From contig JABCPU010000082.1 of the NCBI GenBank assembly GCA_016800925.1, forward strand, positions 124,001-188,000: DNA of 64,000 nt, written 5' to 3'. Positions 42,235 to 57,499 of this stretch are shown piece by piece (position 1 is the stretch's first letter; each line of letters opens with the position of its first letter). Source of the DNA: Suillus spraguei (taxonomy: Eukaryota > Basidiomycota > Agaricomycetes > Boletales > Suillaceae). The notes beneath the pieces are model-generated. The model saw only the letters and a program-made list of their open reading frames with translations, was not told where the DNA came from and searched no databases. The position numbers were made by a program, and so were the translations under genes.

Positions 42235-42870
42235 TAGCTGACAAGCGAAATGAAAGCTAGCGCGGTATTGGGTTTCCTCCGAACAAACTTGCAGGTGCCT
42301 GGAAATGAGTCAGAAAGACAGATATCCCTTGATGCATATCTGATGATTACTGATACCCGAGTCAGGCCTCTGTAGAAGGGTTCCAGGGCTCGTACTGAAC
42401 TTGCCAATACGAACATCGAAGTTACAAGTTGGTAATCATAGCCTCGAAGAACAGAGATTTGGATCCTGCAATGGTGATAGTGCAACATTAGCAGGACAAT
42501 TATATATGAATGTTATTTTAGTTCAGACAACCTAAAAGATGAGCAGATTCCATTGTAAGCGCCAGGATACCCCCGACCACCTTGTAATGTTAACCCATCC
42601 GAGTAGAATGTTGATGGTCAGTTGTAATACTTACGAGAATCCCCCGGAAATTTCAAGTCTGAAATTTTGTCTTCGAATTCATCAACATAGACGTCGAGAG
42701 GGGAAAAGAGCGCACGATTAAGACAGGATCCAGTGACTTCAAGAATATGGGGTGAGAAGAGGAAGTTAATGACGTCGTCAAAGTTTGTAGTCGCTCAGCC
42801 TGTCGATTTCCGGATAGTGTTCTCCTGCAATGCGATCCACGAAACCGTGAATTACAGGTCATCAATGCTG
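42235..42870 (-). pseudogene. PIF1-like helicase relic
   Basis: The minus strand shows GEHYPEIDRLSDY, then NFDDVINFLFSPHIL, LNRALFSPLDVYVDEFEDKI and, further on, VLRGYDYQLVTS. They come in the order seen near the C-terminal half of fungal PIF1-type helicases. The blocks are in different frames, and the Walker motifs are absent. Such helicases occur in Helitrons and as solitary repeats. Confidence 0.5.
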
Positions 42871-43010
42871 CGGATTACAGTACAATGTTGGTGCTGCAGC
42901 GCTGAAGATCACTGCGCATGCACATGTTTGATCATCATGATAGTTGCATCAATAGCGTCAGTGATACACCGCTGACAAAGGCTTCTGCCTCCAAATCTCC
43001 GTGAACCAAA

Positions 43011-43596
43011 ATGGGCCTTCCCGCGGCGCCTGATTGCAAATTTATCCCCAGACTCAACATAGGCCCATCAACGCAGACCATCCGAATTTCGAACCAGATC
43101 AATGTACTCGATTATGGGCTTGGTAGGTAAATGACTATATGACAGGTTGCGGCTAAATTCAAGTTGCCGCTGCTCCATGCATTCATAGTACTCATTTTCG
43201 ACAAGTACTGTTCTCATGCACAAGGTGAATGACTTGATAGTGTTACTTGAATTATCAATTGGCTAAATTGTGCTTCCTCTTCCTATCCTTTCAAATCTTG
43301 TTTCCGGCGTAATCATTACCACAACCAGTCACGACCTTGACGGATATCGCTATTCGTTCAACTCAGCTCTGGTTCCTTGCAATACGGGAGGCCGGGACTT
43401 GATCCTCCTTACATCGGCAATGTACTCCCAGCTTTCGGAATTGTCGACGGCATGTTACAGATATTCTTCTTTCCCCATTGTATGCATGCCTGGACAAGAC
43501 AGTCATATATATGAGCCCTCTGGCATTCCAATCAACATCGCACTCCCAGTCATCAAAGCTCTTGCTGAAGAGAACGGACTTACGATGACTGTATAG
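43011..43596 (+). CDS. Putative small gene of unknown function
   Basis: An open exon starts MGLPAAPDCKFIPRLNIG at 43011. A second plausible exon (about 43146-43230) gives VAAKFKLPLLHAFIVLIF. A third (about 43310-43596) gives TSHDLDGYRYSFNSALVPC, ILLTSAMYSQLSEL and the end GIPINIALPVIKALAEENGL. The first intron would be only 23 nt, so the exon 1 to 2 join is doubtful. Family not recognised; it could be a gene fragment. Confidence 0.35.
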
Positions 43597-44311
43597 CTAC
43601 TTGTCGCGGGCCAGCTTGCGCCTGCAGTAAACACGAACTTCAATTAATTTTTGATACGCTCTCATCAAGTTTCTCGACTCTCGGGTTCTTGCGGCATTAT
43701 GGGTCTTCATATTCATCACAGCTGCAGTACCTAGGCCTAATCGATCTTTGGGTGTGACAAATGGATTTTCACAGATGATCGATCGTCTTGATTGTTCGCA
43801 CTTTTGGCCCGGCGTTTGCTGGCATGATGTTCTCTTTCTTCATCCAGCAGTATCCTCGGTTTGCTTGGCTAATTTATTATTTTTCGTCTTTTACTACTGC
43901 ATTGCTCGCGTTGGGCCCATCCTTTTACTATCGTCAAAGATTGTAACCCATTCTATGCAATCTTTTTTCGACTCTACCGCAAATCATGCGCTCACAGATC
44001 TAGATAGATAGTTGTGCAATTGGCTGACTTACCGCTATAGTATACTAGGCCCTCATTTGTCTATATCACATGGCCATTAATGCTAGCTCGACTGCATCCG
44101 CAGGGAGTCCCATATCATGTTTGTCAGTCATGCGAACCGAGCCAGGTTCATCTGCCACGTTGAGCGCTGATCGACCACTAATATTCCTACATGAGAAATA
44201 TGTGGATCACCATGCTCATTGCTGGAATAAAATGAGTCTTATCTGTGGGACACATTCTTAAAGGGATGGAACCACGACATAAGTTTCCACGCCCTAACCA
44301 AACGCCCCACA
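43597..44311. other. Intergenic DNA
   Basis: No trusted coding or structural signal; includes the promoter of the ThuA-domain gene. Confidence 0.4.
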
Positions 44312-45423
44312 ATGCCACCTCGCATACTCGCATACTCTGCTACGGCCGGATTCAGACACGACAGCATCGAGGCTTCCATCGAGGCTCTTAAAGCCAAGGA
44401 ATCCGCCCTCGACGTAAAATTCGACTTCACCGAGGACAAGTCAAAGTTTACGGATGAGAACTTATCTCAGTATGATGCCATCTTGTTCTTGAACAACTCC
44501 GGCATCAGTACAGTCTACATTCTTAATAGCCAGTGCAATGAAAACTAATGGCTTTCACCAGTCCTTGATGATACGGGGAAGGCCGCTCTACAGAACTATC
44601 TCAATCTTGGCGGTAACTTCCTTGCTATTCACTGCGCCGCAGACGCCCTTCGTGATACGCCCTTCTTCGGGAGGCAGATTGGTACGCTGTGATATTAAGG
44701 TCCGATGGTCCGGGGTTTTACATTCACACAGGTGCCTATTTCGACTACCACCCTGATATCCAGGAATCAGTAGGTCGTAGCAAGTTTTGCGGCCACACGA
44801 TTCTCATGAGTGCTATCATTTCAGGCTGTGGATGTCCTGGATAAGACGCACCCTAGTACTGTCATGCTACCGGATAAATGGCGCTTGCTGGACGAGATGT
44901 GTGCTTGTTTAGGAGCATCTTTTTCAATCCACTGATTTCTAAAAGGTACAACTTTGAGTCGGACCCTCGCGCCATCGGAGCCAAGATCCTTCTGGCAGCC
45001 GACGAGTCAAGCTACCAAGGTAATGTTTATGGGCCAAGTAAACGTGTGGGCTGACCATAATCAATGATGTTCAAGATCCTCAGGCAAAAGAGAAGACTTT
45101 GCGCCATGGATCTCCCCACCCAATTGGTGAGTCCTTAACTTGAGCAGTATCAACCCGCCTTGATATGTCGTAGCTTGGTACCAGGAACGAGGTGCCGGTG
45201 TTGAAGGCCATGGCATTGCTGGTCGCAGCTGGTTCACTGGGCTCGGTCATTGTATCGAAATATGGAGCGTAAGTCTGATATACTTGTCTTGGGTTGAAAG
45301 TAAACAAAACCTTCTCAGGATGACCTCTTCTTGGGTCACGTCATGGGGGGTATCAAGTGGGTGCTGCAATCGAAGACCACGAAAGCATTTAACGCCAATG
45401 GCAATGTCGGTAATGCATCCTGA
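44312..45423 (+). CDS. ThuA-like (class I glutamine amidotransferase fold) protein
   Basis: The start MPPRILAYSATAGFRHDSI fits the ThuA domain (PF06283). It continues FTDENLSQYDAILFLNNSG, LGGNFLAIHCAADAL, GAYFDYHPDIQ, LDKTHPSTVMLPDKWRLLDE, YNFESDPRAIGAKILLAADE and GHGIAGRSWFTGLGHCIEIW. It ends VLQSKTTKAFNANGNVGNAS. Several introns of about 50-70 nt separate these blocks. ThuA proteins are linked to trehalose use in bacteria and form a flavodoxin-like fold; in fungi the substrate is not known. No signal peptide is seen, so a cytosolic enzyme is likely. It converges with the DnaJ gene, 125 bp away. Confidence 0.85.
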
Positions 45424-45548
45424 GACCTGAGCGAGAGCAGTGTATCGATTGGCGATGGAATGTATACAGCGTGGGAAATGATATGTAAATGCAGAGCGAG
45501 AGGGAATGATTAAGAGTGTGGAATGGAATATGCATGTTCCCAGGACAA

Positions 45549-47440
45549 TCATTGAGGTCTGCATTCTGGCTCGCCTCCCATGTTGTCATCGTCATAGTCG
45601 TCACCGTCTTCATCCTCCCAGTCATCTTCGTCTCCTTCTCCAAACTGCGATGCAAATCCTTGATCAAAGAAATCCGAACCAGCCGGGAAAGACCGGGCAC
45701 GCACGTCCACAATATCCCCCTCTTCATATGGGACTTCATCGACAATTTCAGGCATTGGGTCCATGTCAGGTTTCTTTGACGGCAAAAGCCTCTCCAATGC
45801 CTCCAAGACCCAGCAATTAGCGAATACTCTACATAGTTGTATACATACATACCGGCTTGTTCACGGACTGCAGCCATTGTGCATCAGGCATTTCTATGTC
45901 GAGAACTATGAACAAGTCGCCTTTCTGATCTGGGTGTTTGTGTGTAGGCATGCCTTCTCCACGAAGTTTTATAGAATCTCCGGGTCGGATAATCCTGCCT
46001 GGTGGACTGGAGACCCGAATGCCCCTCCCGTCAAGGTGCTTAATCAAGATGCGAGAAAAACCTAGAAGTGCTTCGGATAGCGTGATCTTGACATTTGTCA
46101 ATAAATTACTGCCTGAGCGCTCAAAAGACTCGTGGTGAGCAGTTTTGAGTTTGAAAATCACGTCACCAGCGGGGATACCGGGCTGTTGTGCATCAATCAA
46201 CACCGTCGTTCAAGAAACGATATCACCCACCTGCTGATCGCCCGCACCTGCAAGGACAATTCGGTGTCCATCTGGCATGCCCTTCTCGATAAAAATTTCT
46301 TGTCGTGTCTTTTCCTCTACTGTCTTTTCACCCTTGCATTTTTTACACCTACCTAGCATGAGTGACCACAAATGCACATGCATGGCAGAACGAACCGGTC
46401 TTTCTCTTTCAGTTTACTGCCTTGACCATTGCACTCGGTACATTTCGTCCGTGCTGTACCATACCGTGAAGCGGCGATCTCGAAAGAAATGTCCGATGGA
46501 ATGTTCAAAAAGTAGTATAGTTTCGTACCTGTGTTTGGATAAAAGTCCAGCCTTTTCCTTCGCAGTGGACGCACTCCTTAGGCTTCATGTTGCCCCGGGC
46601 TCCAGAACTGAGTTGACGAGGTCTTGATTAACCGTTGACCTAGAACGGGCTCTCACCACATACCCTTGACAAGTGCCGCAAATGATCTCTCTCTCCATAT
46701 TCATCCTCACAGGCTTTCCATTGTATAAATCTTCCAGCGTAACATCATAGGGAACCTCCGTATCTTGCCCCTTGTGTCGACGGGCCCCCCCTCCAGGCCC
46801 CCCTCCACCTATGTCGAAGAAAGTTGCGCCGCCACCGAAGAATTGAGCAAAGAGATCTGCAGCATCCATGCCACTTGGTCCCCCTGAACCTGGTCCTAGT
46901 CCAGCCATCCCGCTTTCGTCGTATAGTGCCCTGCTTTCTGGATCACCAAGGATCTCGTAGCTAGAAGGTAGGTGTGACCGTCAGGTGAGTTTGAGGAAAC
47001 AGGAGATGGAACAGACGCGGCAGCCATCTCCTGGAATTTCTGAGCAGCTTGAGGGTCATTAGGATTCTGTGTTATAACAAATCGTAACCGGCGACCGGGG
47101 TAATTGCATGAAACCAAACCTTGTCCTGTCAAACGCGATGGTCAGCCGATTCTGGAGAATGAGCATTCTGCGGATAAACTTACGGGATGATGTTCCTTAG
47201 CCTGTGAAGGTGTAAGAGTTTATTAATGGATCAAATGTGAATTCGCACCTTTTTCCGATAGGCCTTTTTGATATCATCTTGTGTAAACTGTTCAGGCCAA
47301 GCGCATCGGAATAAAGCATTTAGACGTACCTTCACTGGCGGACGGCGGAACACCTAAAAGATCATAAAGCTCGGTATCTACAGGCACTGCATAATTGTCA
47401 GTAGTCAGTTGCAGAGATTGTAACTGAAACCAACTTTTTC
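45549..47440 (-). CDS. Type I DnaJ (Hsp40) co-chaperone, Ydj1/Xdj1-like
   Basis: The J domain begins PVDTELYDLLGVPPSAS; its HPD loop falls near the small exons around 47150-47270. A glycine-rich region follows (GLGPGSGGPSGMDAADLFAQ). The zinc region has four Cys pairs: ICGTCQG, ECVHCEG, KCTECNGQG and CKKCKG-type. Substrate-binding domains include GDVIFKLKTAHHESFERSG and SSPPGRIIRPGDSIKLRGEG. The tail is acidic (EGDEDDWEDEDGDDYDDDN), ending at 45549. Type I J proteins stimulate Hsp70 ATPase and deliver clients. I see no C-terminal CaaX box, unlike Ydj1, so Xdj1/Apj1-like is possible. The start is uncertain: no ATG precedes PVDTEL in the open frame, and an intron ending TGCAG|TG could split the start codon. 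Confidence 0.82.
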
Positions 47441-47804
47441 TTTCCAGAGATGGAGGAACACGGCAGTTAGCTTTAGCGTCGTGAAGCGCGTTTTGGGAAG
47501 ACGCGCTTCGGAGTTTCAAATAGTCGACTTGAAAAAAACTTGGTTCGAGTAGTTGCGTTCAGCGCTTAGCCTGAAGTTTGGTGCATGTTACTAGCATAGG
47601 TGAGCCACAGTTCTTTTTTTCATCTCCAGAATGATGTTTCAAACATTATCTACATTGTCTTACTGGGCTCGCCTAGAAATGACGAACATTCAAACCTGAC
47701 TTCTTCCAACATCCCACTTGTATCCTCATGCTTATGATTCTTCCGTTCTCTATAGGTTCTCGTCCTGGCACTGATGCCTTCATACTTGTACATAGTGCCC
47801 TGCA

Positions 47805-49614
47805 ATGAACTTCTACTTTGAGGCTTCTGAAGTACTTAATCGTCTCGATGCAAAAGAAGGCTCCATCAAAGGCATCCTAGCCACTTTGCCCGATAGCAAT
47901 AGATCGAGAACAGCTGCGCTTGTCATCGAAACACTCAAATGTCAGTCATGGTGCATCACGTTATTAGATGTAGACATTTATGCACCCTTCAGACAAATCT
48001 GTCCTCTCCGATGTCATCCAGGCATCCAAGCTCCTTACCGAGGAAAAGAAGAGAATCAATTCTTTGAATTTAGCCCTGGTGCTAGTGCACGATACACTGC
48101 TCGCGAATGGCATTCAGGCCGGAGATGGACCCATCAAACAAGCCATTTTAAGGCACAAGACTAGGCTGAAGAGCGAACTGCAGCGAATCAAAATAAAGCG
48201 AGGCGTCAAATCTGATTTGGAGTTGACTCACACCAGTGACAATAGAGCAGGTCAGAACACAACCAATAGAAACATCACTTGATGAACCATCTTTGCAGCG
48301 AAAATTCCTCGCTACGTTCGTGTCAATAGTTTGATGTGGTCGACGGAAGAAGCCATATTATTCTATACTAAACGTGGTTTTCAACTGGAAGGCCCCTTTG
48401 CATCAAGGTCAGTCATGTACCCTGGGACGTTCCTGAGTGCTAATACCGTTCGCTTGTCTCAGTAAAGGGTTTGGAATTGATGAGCATATACCAGATCTGC
48501 TGGCATTCAACCCTGCTCTACAGTTTCGCAATGATCCTTCCTATAAAACTGGCAAGATCATTCTACAAGACAAGGCGTCATGTTTCTCCGCGTTTGTGCT
48601 ATCACCTCCCTGTAACGATCCAAATGCTGTTGTGATAGACGCAACAGCTGCTCCCGGAAACAAAACATCACATCTGAGCGCACTGATGGGTAACAAGGGA
48701 AAGGTATTCTATTTACCTCGCGTCCGATTTAAACCCTTTGACGATGTGGTAGTTATATGCTTTTGAGAGGGACAAAAGTCGCTTTTCGACGTTGAAAATG
48801 ATGCTCGCCAAGGCTGCTTGTCGGAATGTAGAAGCCGTCAATGCTGATTTTCTCACTATTGACCCTTCCGATCCGAAATATTCACTGGCAACTCATATGT
48901 GTGTCCTACTCCGAACACCCTCGAATTCCACTCACTTCTACTAGCTTGCTTGATCCCTCCTGCAGTGGTTCAGGTATCGTAAATCGTTTAGACTACTTGC
49001 TTGAAGATGGCGAGTCTCTCGTATATTTTCTTCAACTCGGCTGACGCTTCCACAGAGATAGAAGTGGTGGAAGAAGACCGATTGAACAAACTGGCCGCTT
49101 TTCAGTTGATGATGGTTAAGCACGCGATGAAATGTGAGTAGTTTGGAGAATGGTGGATATAGAATGACTTATTATTTTGTCTTTAGTTCCACATGTGCAG
49201 AAAATCGTTTATTCCACCTGTAGCATTCATGCGACAGAAAACGAGCGTGTTATTAGCCATGCCCTTCGGTCGGAAGAGGCAGAGAATAGTCATTTCAAGC
49301 TTGCACCTCGGAACGACGTCCTGCCTGCGTGGAACCGTCGAGGGCAGGCGGAAGAGATGAAAAGCACAAGTAAATACTGGTTCCGCCCAACACATTCATT
49401 AAAGTGATACGCATCTTCAGGTGACGCGGATAGCCTAGTTCGTTGCTCCCCAGGCGAAGATGGCACAAACGGCTTTTTCGTTTCGTGCTTCATTCGAGAA
49501 CGTCATTGTGTGCTCCCTCGAACTGAACCATTGAAGAAGCGGAAAGCGGAAACTGAGGAAGTGGCTCCGGAGAAGAGGAAGAGGAAACGCAAGAAAAAGG
49601 TCAAAACAGAATGA
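47805..49614 (+). CDS. RCM1: rRNA (cytosine-5-)-methyltransferase, NSUN5/Rcm1 type
   Basis: The N-terminus is MNFYFEASEVLNRLDAKEG, typical for NSUN5/Rcm1. KIPRYVRVNSL and IPDLLAFNP lead to the SAM-binding region VIDATAAPGNKTSHLSALMG. The two catalytic cysteines sit in LLDPSCSGSG and IVYSTCSIHATENE. The C-terminus is a basic nuclear/nucleolar-type tail (EKRKRKRKKKVKTE) ending at 49614. Rcm1 methylates a single cytosine in large-subunit rRNA in the nucleolus. Several introns of about 50 nt interrupt it. It is divergent from the DnaJ gene, with about 350 bp between them. Confidence 0.88.
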
Positions 49615-49689
49615 GATCATCTTCCCTCGACCTGTTAATACACTTTCATGTCGAAATTTCCATCCACAAAATATAAGCATATTTTGAGC

Positions 49690-50310
49690 TGTCAACCACC
49701 CACGCGTGCGCTGTCCCCAGTGCGATGTGAATATATTTTCTAAATCCAATTCATGTCCTTTTGAGACAGGATGGTATATTCCAGTCTGAGGGGCCTCGGT
49801 GTCCCAATCGCATCTCTGGATGTACGAATGCCCTGTTGTGAGGCTTCCACCAGTCCGCCATTCTCCGACGTGAACGTTCATTACCAGCAACCTCTGGAGC
49901 ATATGGAAGGATGCCTGCGGCTCACTATTTCCCGCCAGCGCTTGAATCACCAGAATGGTAATGTCAGCAACTCCAGCCATCAGATCTTGGATCGTGTCAC
50001 TTTCTGAGTTCCTCTTCAAAATCCGCGAAGCAGTGGGTGACGAAGTCATTCTCTGTGCGTTTTTGCTAGCATCGTCGGCAGTCGAACTGATCAAGCTTCA
50101 AGTTTGGTGCTTCGAGTTGACAACTATATGCCAATAGTGATTACATAGAATATTCATCTCTGGAACGGCTGAATAGCCGCACAAGAGTCTTCCTAATGCA
50201 GCCCATTGAACGACTGAATACGACTTGACAAATTTTAAGTGCATGGCATGGTCATATGCACCTCCATTCAATTCCGATTGTAGAATTGGAACGAGTTCAG
50301 TCATTTTCAT
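49690..50310 (-). CDS. Putative small gene, unknown function
   Basis: A first exon from 50310 reads MKMTELVPILQSELNGGAYD and QWAALGRLLCGYSAVPE. A second stretch (about 50090-49690) reads SRILKRNSESDTIQDLMAG and LAGNSEPQASFHMLQRLL. The join is not certain and no family is recognised. The open frame continues antisense into the RCM1 end, which I treat as chance. Confidence 0.3.
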
Positions 50311-50425
50311 AGCAAGCGTAATTCACCTCGAGTTGAACTCGCCTCAACAGCGACAATATGAAAAGCATGTGTAGACTATCCCTGATGCCTGCCGCTCAGG
50401 AAATGGAGCAAACCAATGATGATAA

Positions 50426-51112
50426 TCATTTCTAAGTGACCACATTAATAAAACCACAATGAAATAGGGGGGAAAGGGACACACCAAAATGATACCATCA
50501 AACCGCTGCTTGAACCAAGCCATGGTGTCATCTCTCCTCACTCGGTGTTGGAACCCAATACGTGCCCGTCTCTCTTTTCTTCTGGCAACACGAGCACCAG
50601 GGCGACCCATCACGACGTAAAAGTCCATTCCGAAGATACCGATTCCAGGATCGTATCTCGCACCGAGATCGATGTGCTCCTGGATACCGAAACCGAAGTT
50701 ACCGGTCTCCGAGAAGTTCTTCCGACGTAGCTCATACTCCTTCACTTTGAGACCACGCTCAAGAATCTCCTCTGCCTTGGGTCCACGGATAGTAACGTGG
50801 ACAGCAATCTTCTCATTACGACGGATACCGAATGTACGGACGGTGTAGCGAGCTTTCGAGGTGACAGGTGTTTGACCGGTGAGCTGTTCAAGGACTTTGG
50901 ATGCACGGGTGAGACGATCACCAGACTCGCCAACACAAATGTCTAGATGAGTGCCTTAGCACCATATGAGAACACGAGAAGAGAGGCGCACTGATGACGA
51001 GCTTGTCAATCTTCAGCTCCTTCATGGGGTTGGTGGGTGCTGTTTTTTGTTCGGCCTGCAGCATGAATTTCGTTAGGCGAGCTTGCGAGAACATGCATCA
51101 GTTACTCACCAT
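50426..51112 (-). CDS. RPL11: Large-subunit ribosomal protein L11 (uL5)
   Basis: The sequence is unmistakable: [99 protein letters not shown] and [19 protein letters not shown]. It ends [19 protein letters not shown]. uL5 binds 5S rRNA in the 60S subunit. The first coding exon holds only the ATG (51112-51110), followed directly by GTGAGT. The last exon holds only AAA TGA after a short intron. Both are consistent with family length. It is divergent from XPB with a shared 285-bp promoter. Confidence 0.95.
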
Positions 51113-51397
51113 TGCGTCGTAACTTCTAGTTAACTTCCAGCGTTATTTTGTCGCTGTCGAGGAATGCGCGAGGCTAGATGTGTCCACATTTGGATTCTGG
51201 AGGCTGAATTCTAATTTATAAACTAGACAGCTGGTTCGGCAAAATCCGATTACAATGTCTTACATGATATGCTAATGACGTATTACTAATATTTATTGTA
51301 CATGCTGACAAATACTGTTGCCTGCCATTCGGTGCCGTGAAGGCTCACTTGTTCAGCGGTTACCACTACCGTACTCTGTACCGGGTTGCTGTAAAAC

Positions 51398-54746
<3,349 letters not shown>

Positions 54747-55520
54747 GTGCTATCATTGGAAGTCGAGGACTGGACCCGCGGTTTCCACCGTTGTCACATT
54801 GTTGAAGCTTTGATAATTTGTCATGCTCTCATAGGGTACCTTAACGCCACCGTTAATCCAAATACATTGTTTTTTTTGTTAATTCTATGATACGGTGACG
54901 CATAGGAAGACTGGGGCTGGAGCGACTACGTAGCAGATTCTTATAGAGCCTACCGGTATGTGTAGGACACACTAAAACCGTGTCACATCCCCTGTAATTC
55001 TCTTCCAAAAGGGTACTTCCAGAGAGAATGAGAGATTGAAGAAGTTGATTGACCAAAATTGGATTGGAAGTCTGGAAAGGTACGAAACCCAGATAAAAAT
55101 GTAGGATTGCGGTAGTTGTACAAAGTAGAAGATTCACCTGTGCACCTACTGGTACAGCAGTGGTATCGAGGTAAACACTGCCTGACGAATTAATTGACGT
55201 GGCTCAGAAACTAATCATGACAAAACGTCGAAAGGACTTGTCACATCAGATTACTAAATTTGGGTTGCCGAAAACGGCAAAAGACTGAGTTTGTGCGGAG
55301 ATCGGTTCGGAGCGAAAAAAGTAGGTCTGGCCCAGGCTTAGTCCAGCCTGTGACCTTGATCGAATAGGGATCGAATGCGGACGTGAATACACAAGATCTA
55401 GTTTGCCCGATGGATTGGTCCCTTTTTATATGTTCTCCTGCCTTCCATCTCTTTAGGTCCTTTCCTCCCCGCCTTCATCTTCTACTGCTTTTTTCATCCT
55501 CAGTCACTTTTAAAATTTAA
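54747..55520. other. Intergenic DNA between XPB and bZIP genes
   Basis: An open frame on the minus strand (54853-55137) has no family signal. The stretch 55300-55520 is pyrimidine-rich just before the bZIP start, as in fungal promoters. Confidence 0.4.
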
Positions 55521-56525
55521 ATGTCTTCAAAGCGTGGTCGCAAGCGTAATGACAACCTACCTCCTAATAGAGCTAGGGATGTTCAGAGAGCGTTTCGTGC
55601 AAGGCGAGCTGCTCATCTACAAGTGCGGCATTTTTATCCAACTTCTATTTCCAATCATCATCTAATTTCACTCCTTTTCCAGGCTCTCGAGTTGCGAGTA
55701 TCGGAGCTGGAGGAAGAGAATAATTGCTTAAGAGCTGCACTCAATCTACCTGCAGCTAACCGCCCATCTCTCGGCAAAGGTCCGACTGGCAAGGATAAAT
55801 CAAAGTCTCTTGAGACAACGCCTGTTGCTGCTCAGTCAAACTCTTCAAAAAGCCGAGAGTCATCGCCCGTTGCAGAATCACCTTCTCCGGGTCGTTCAGA
55901 ATCCGCTTCTCCCTCCGTGGTCGGCGGTAACTTGCGTACTCCTCCTGTAATGGATGGTCATTGGGAAGAAAGTTTTATGATGAGTGATCAACAGTCACAA
56001 GGCTCTCATGTATCATCTTCGTCCTCCGCTTCCTATAGTCTTCGTCCAGTTCCCCCGTCTATGTCCCAGAAAAGCTCCCACCAATTCACCTTTTCGAATC
56101 CGATGCCGCCTCCGCGTTCTATGATTTCAAGTAGCGTCTCTACGCACTCCATTCAGCCAAACTATGCACATACCGCAGATAGGCCCATTGCAACTGGATA
56201 TAATGATATGAACTATCTCCTATGCGACGTCCGAGAAAGCGCACATTATCCCTACTCATATCAACCATCCCAGTTCAATCCAGATCATGCCATGTCCCCA
56301 CCGTCTCAGCATCCTATTCATCCATCCCAAAACCATCACCCGCAGCGCACGCCCCTGCCGCATGCCTCAATAACGTACCCACAACGGCGTTCAGTCAATG
56401 AACCTTCTGCGTTCAGACCGTTAGGACCGATTTGCACCTGCCGAGTCCCCCGCCTCATCCGCAGGCAGTGCGACTAGCATCGCCTCCAGCCTCGTCTGCG
56501 CAGGATCCACGATCCCATTATACCT
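55521..56525 (+). CDS. bZIP transcription factor
   Basis: The basic region reads NRARDVQRAFRARRAAHLQ and is followed, across an intron at about 55622-55682, by the leucine zipper ALELRVSELEEENNCLRAAL. The remaining 250 residues are serine/proline-rich with histidine- and glutamine-rich parts, as in activation domains. The ATG at 55521 begins MSSKRGRKRNDNLPP, leaving a short basic N-terminus. The main frame stops at 56477. A second frame from about 56425 reads TVRTDLHLPSPPPHPQ and SHYTSHGKHPNALR to a GT donor at 56550, which looks like the real C-terminal part. A missed intron or an indel would explain this. Targets are unknown. Confidence 0.75.
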
Positions 56526-56550
56526 CCCATGGCAAGCATCCTAACGCTCT

Positions 56551-57499
56551 TCGGTGACATTTCAATGGTTGCCACTGCTGTCGTCCTGTACTTGTTAATT
56601 TCCGTTTTCGTCGTAACTATTCTCATCCTTTGTACTATCAGTCCCTTCCTTGCACGACCTCGGGATTTTCACTCCTCATTGCTAAATGATTTTAACAACG
56701 TCTGTATCGCTATCGCTCGGGAACTTTCTTCTGGGCCACCTAGTCAATTCTACAATAGATGTATACACAGCTATCTGGTAAAATATTCTTTCCATGTAAT
56801 AGCTTTAATTCTCCCTGCCGTGCTGGCAATTCCGATGCCCGGACACGACCCATTGCGTTTGAGTCGGTTCGAATCGACGATGAACCTGAACCAAGTTTAC
56901 CAAATTTCCTCTTTAAGCAATTAAGGTGACAGGCACCTACCTCACAGCCACCGGGCGCGTACGACATAGATAGCCAAATATAGTCTTAACATAAAGACCC
57001 CTTGCCAAGGTAACCTTTTCGTGTTTTGCTGGCGACCGCCTCCGACGACGCATCATGGGACAGTATGGGACTATCCGGGAGTATCCCTGGAATCGCATCA
57101 GTCGTACCGGAGCAAAGTACCCTCTGTCACCCTTTCGAGCACCCATCTGATGGTGGCGTCCAATTTTTTTGAGTTAGATTATCTGATTACAAGTGACGGG
57201 GTATCCATGGGCATCGACATGTGATTGTTTACGACCGCGGTCAATTGTGGCAACTTGCGAGATTCCTCGAGATCTGTCCAAACAAATTATGCATAAATAT
57301 TGCACTCACAGCCTAAGACGTGTTGCATCCTAGATTCTCCCGCTATATCGTCGGGGCTCACCTTATGCAGTCGTTCACGGGCGCCAGCGGATCTAGACCA
57401 ACTGGCAAAAACTACGCAATGTATACAACGTGTGCAGGTAGTATCTTGTATGTATATTAACAAGGTGGTATCTTATGTTTCTCATGCGTCGTCAATTGA
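56551..57499. other. Intergenic DNA
   Basis: It contains a hydrophobic open frame at 56529-56924 that I consider chance or untranslated sequence, and the 3' flank of UNG1. Confidence 0.4.

Noticed and set aside
49435..49690. Long minus-strand frame across the 3' end of RCM1
   Set aside because: It is antisense to well-supported coding sequence; its length follows from the codon bias of RCM1.
54853..55137. Minus-strand open frame after XPB
   Set aside because: Begins MNLLLCTTTAILHFYLG, mildly signal-like, but lacks any conserved motif or splice partners.
56529..56924. Hydrophobic open frame with apparent transmembrane segments
   Set aside because: No splice context or family; it overlaps the end of the bZIP coding region and its likely 3' untranslated sequence. 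Pyrimidine-rich DNA gives hydrophobic translations by chance.
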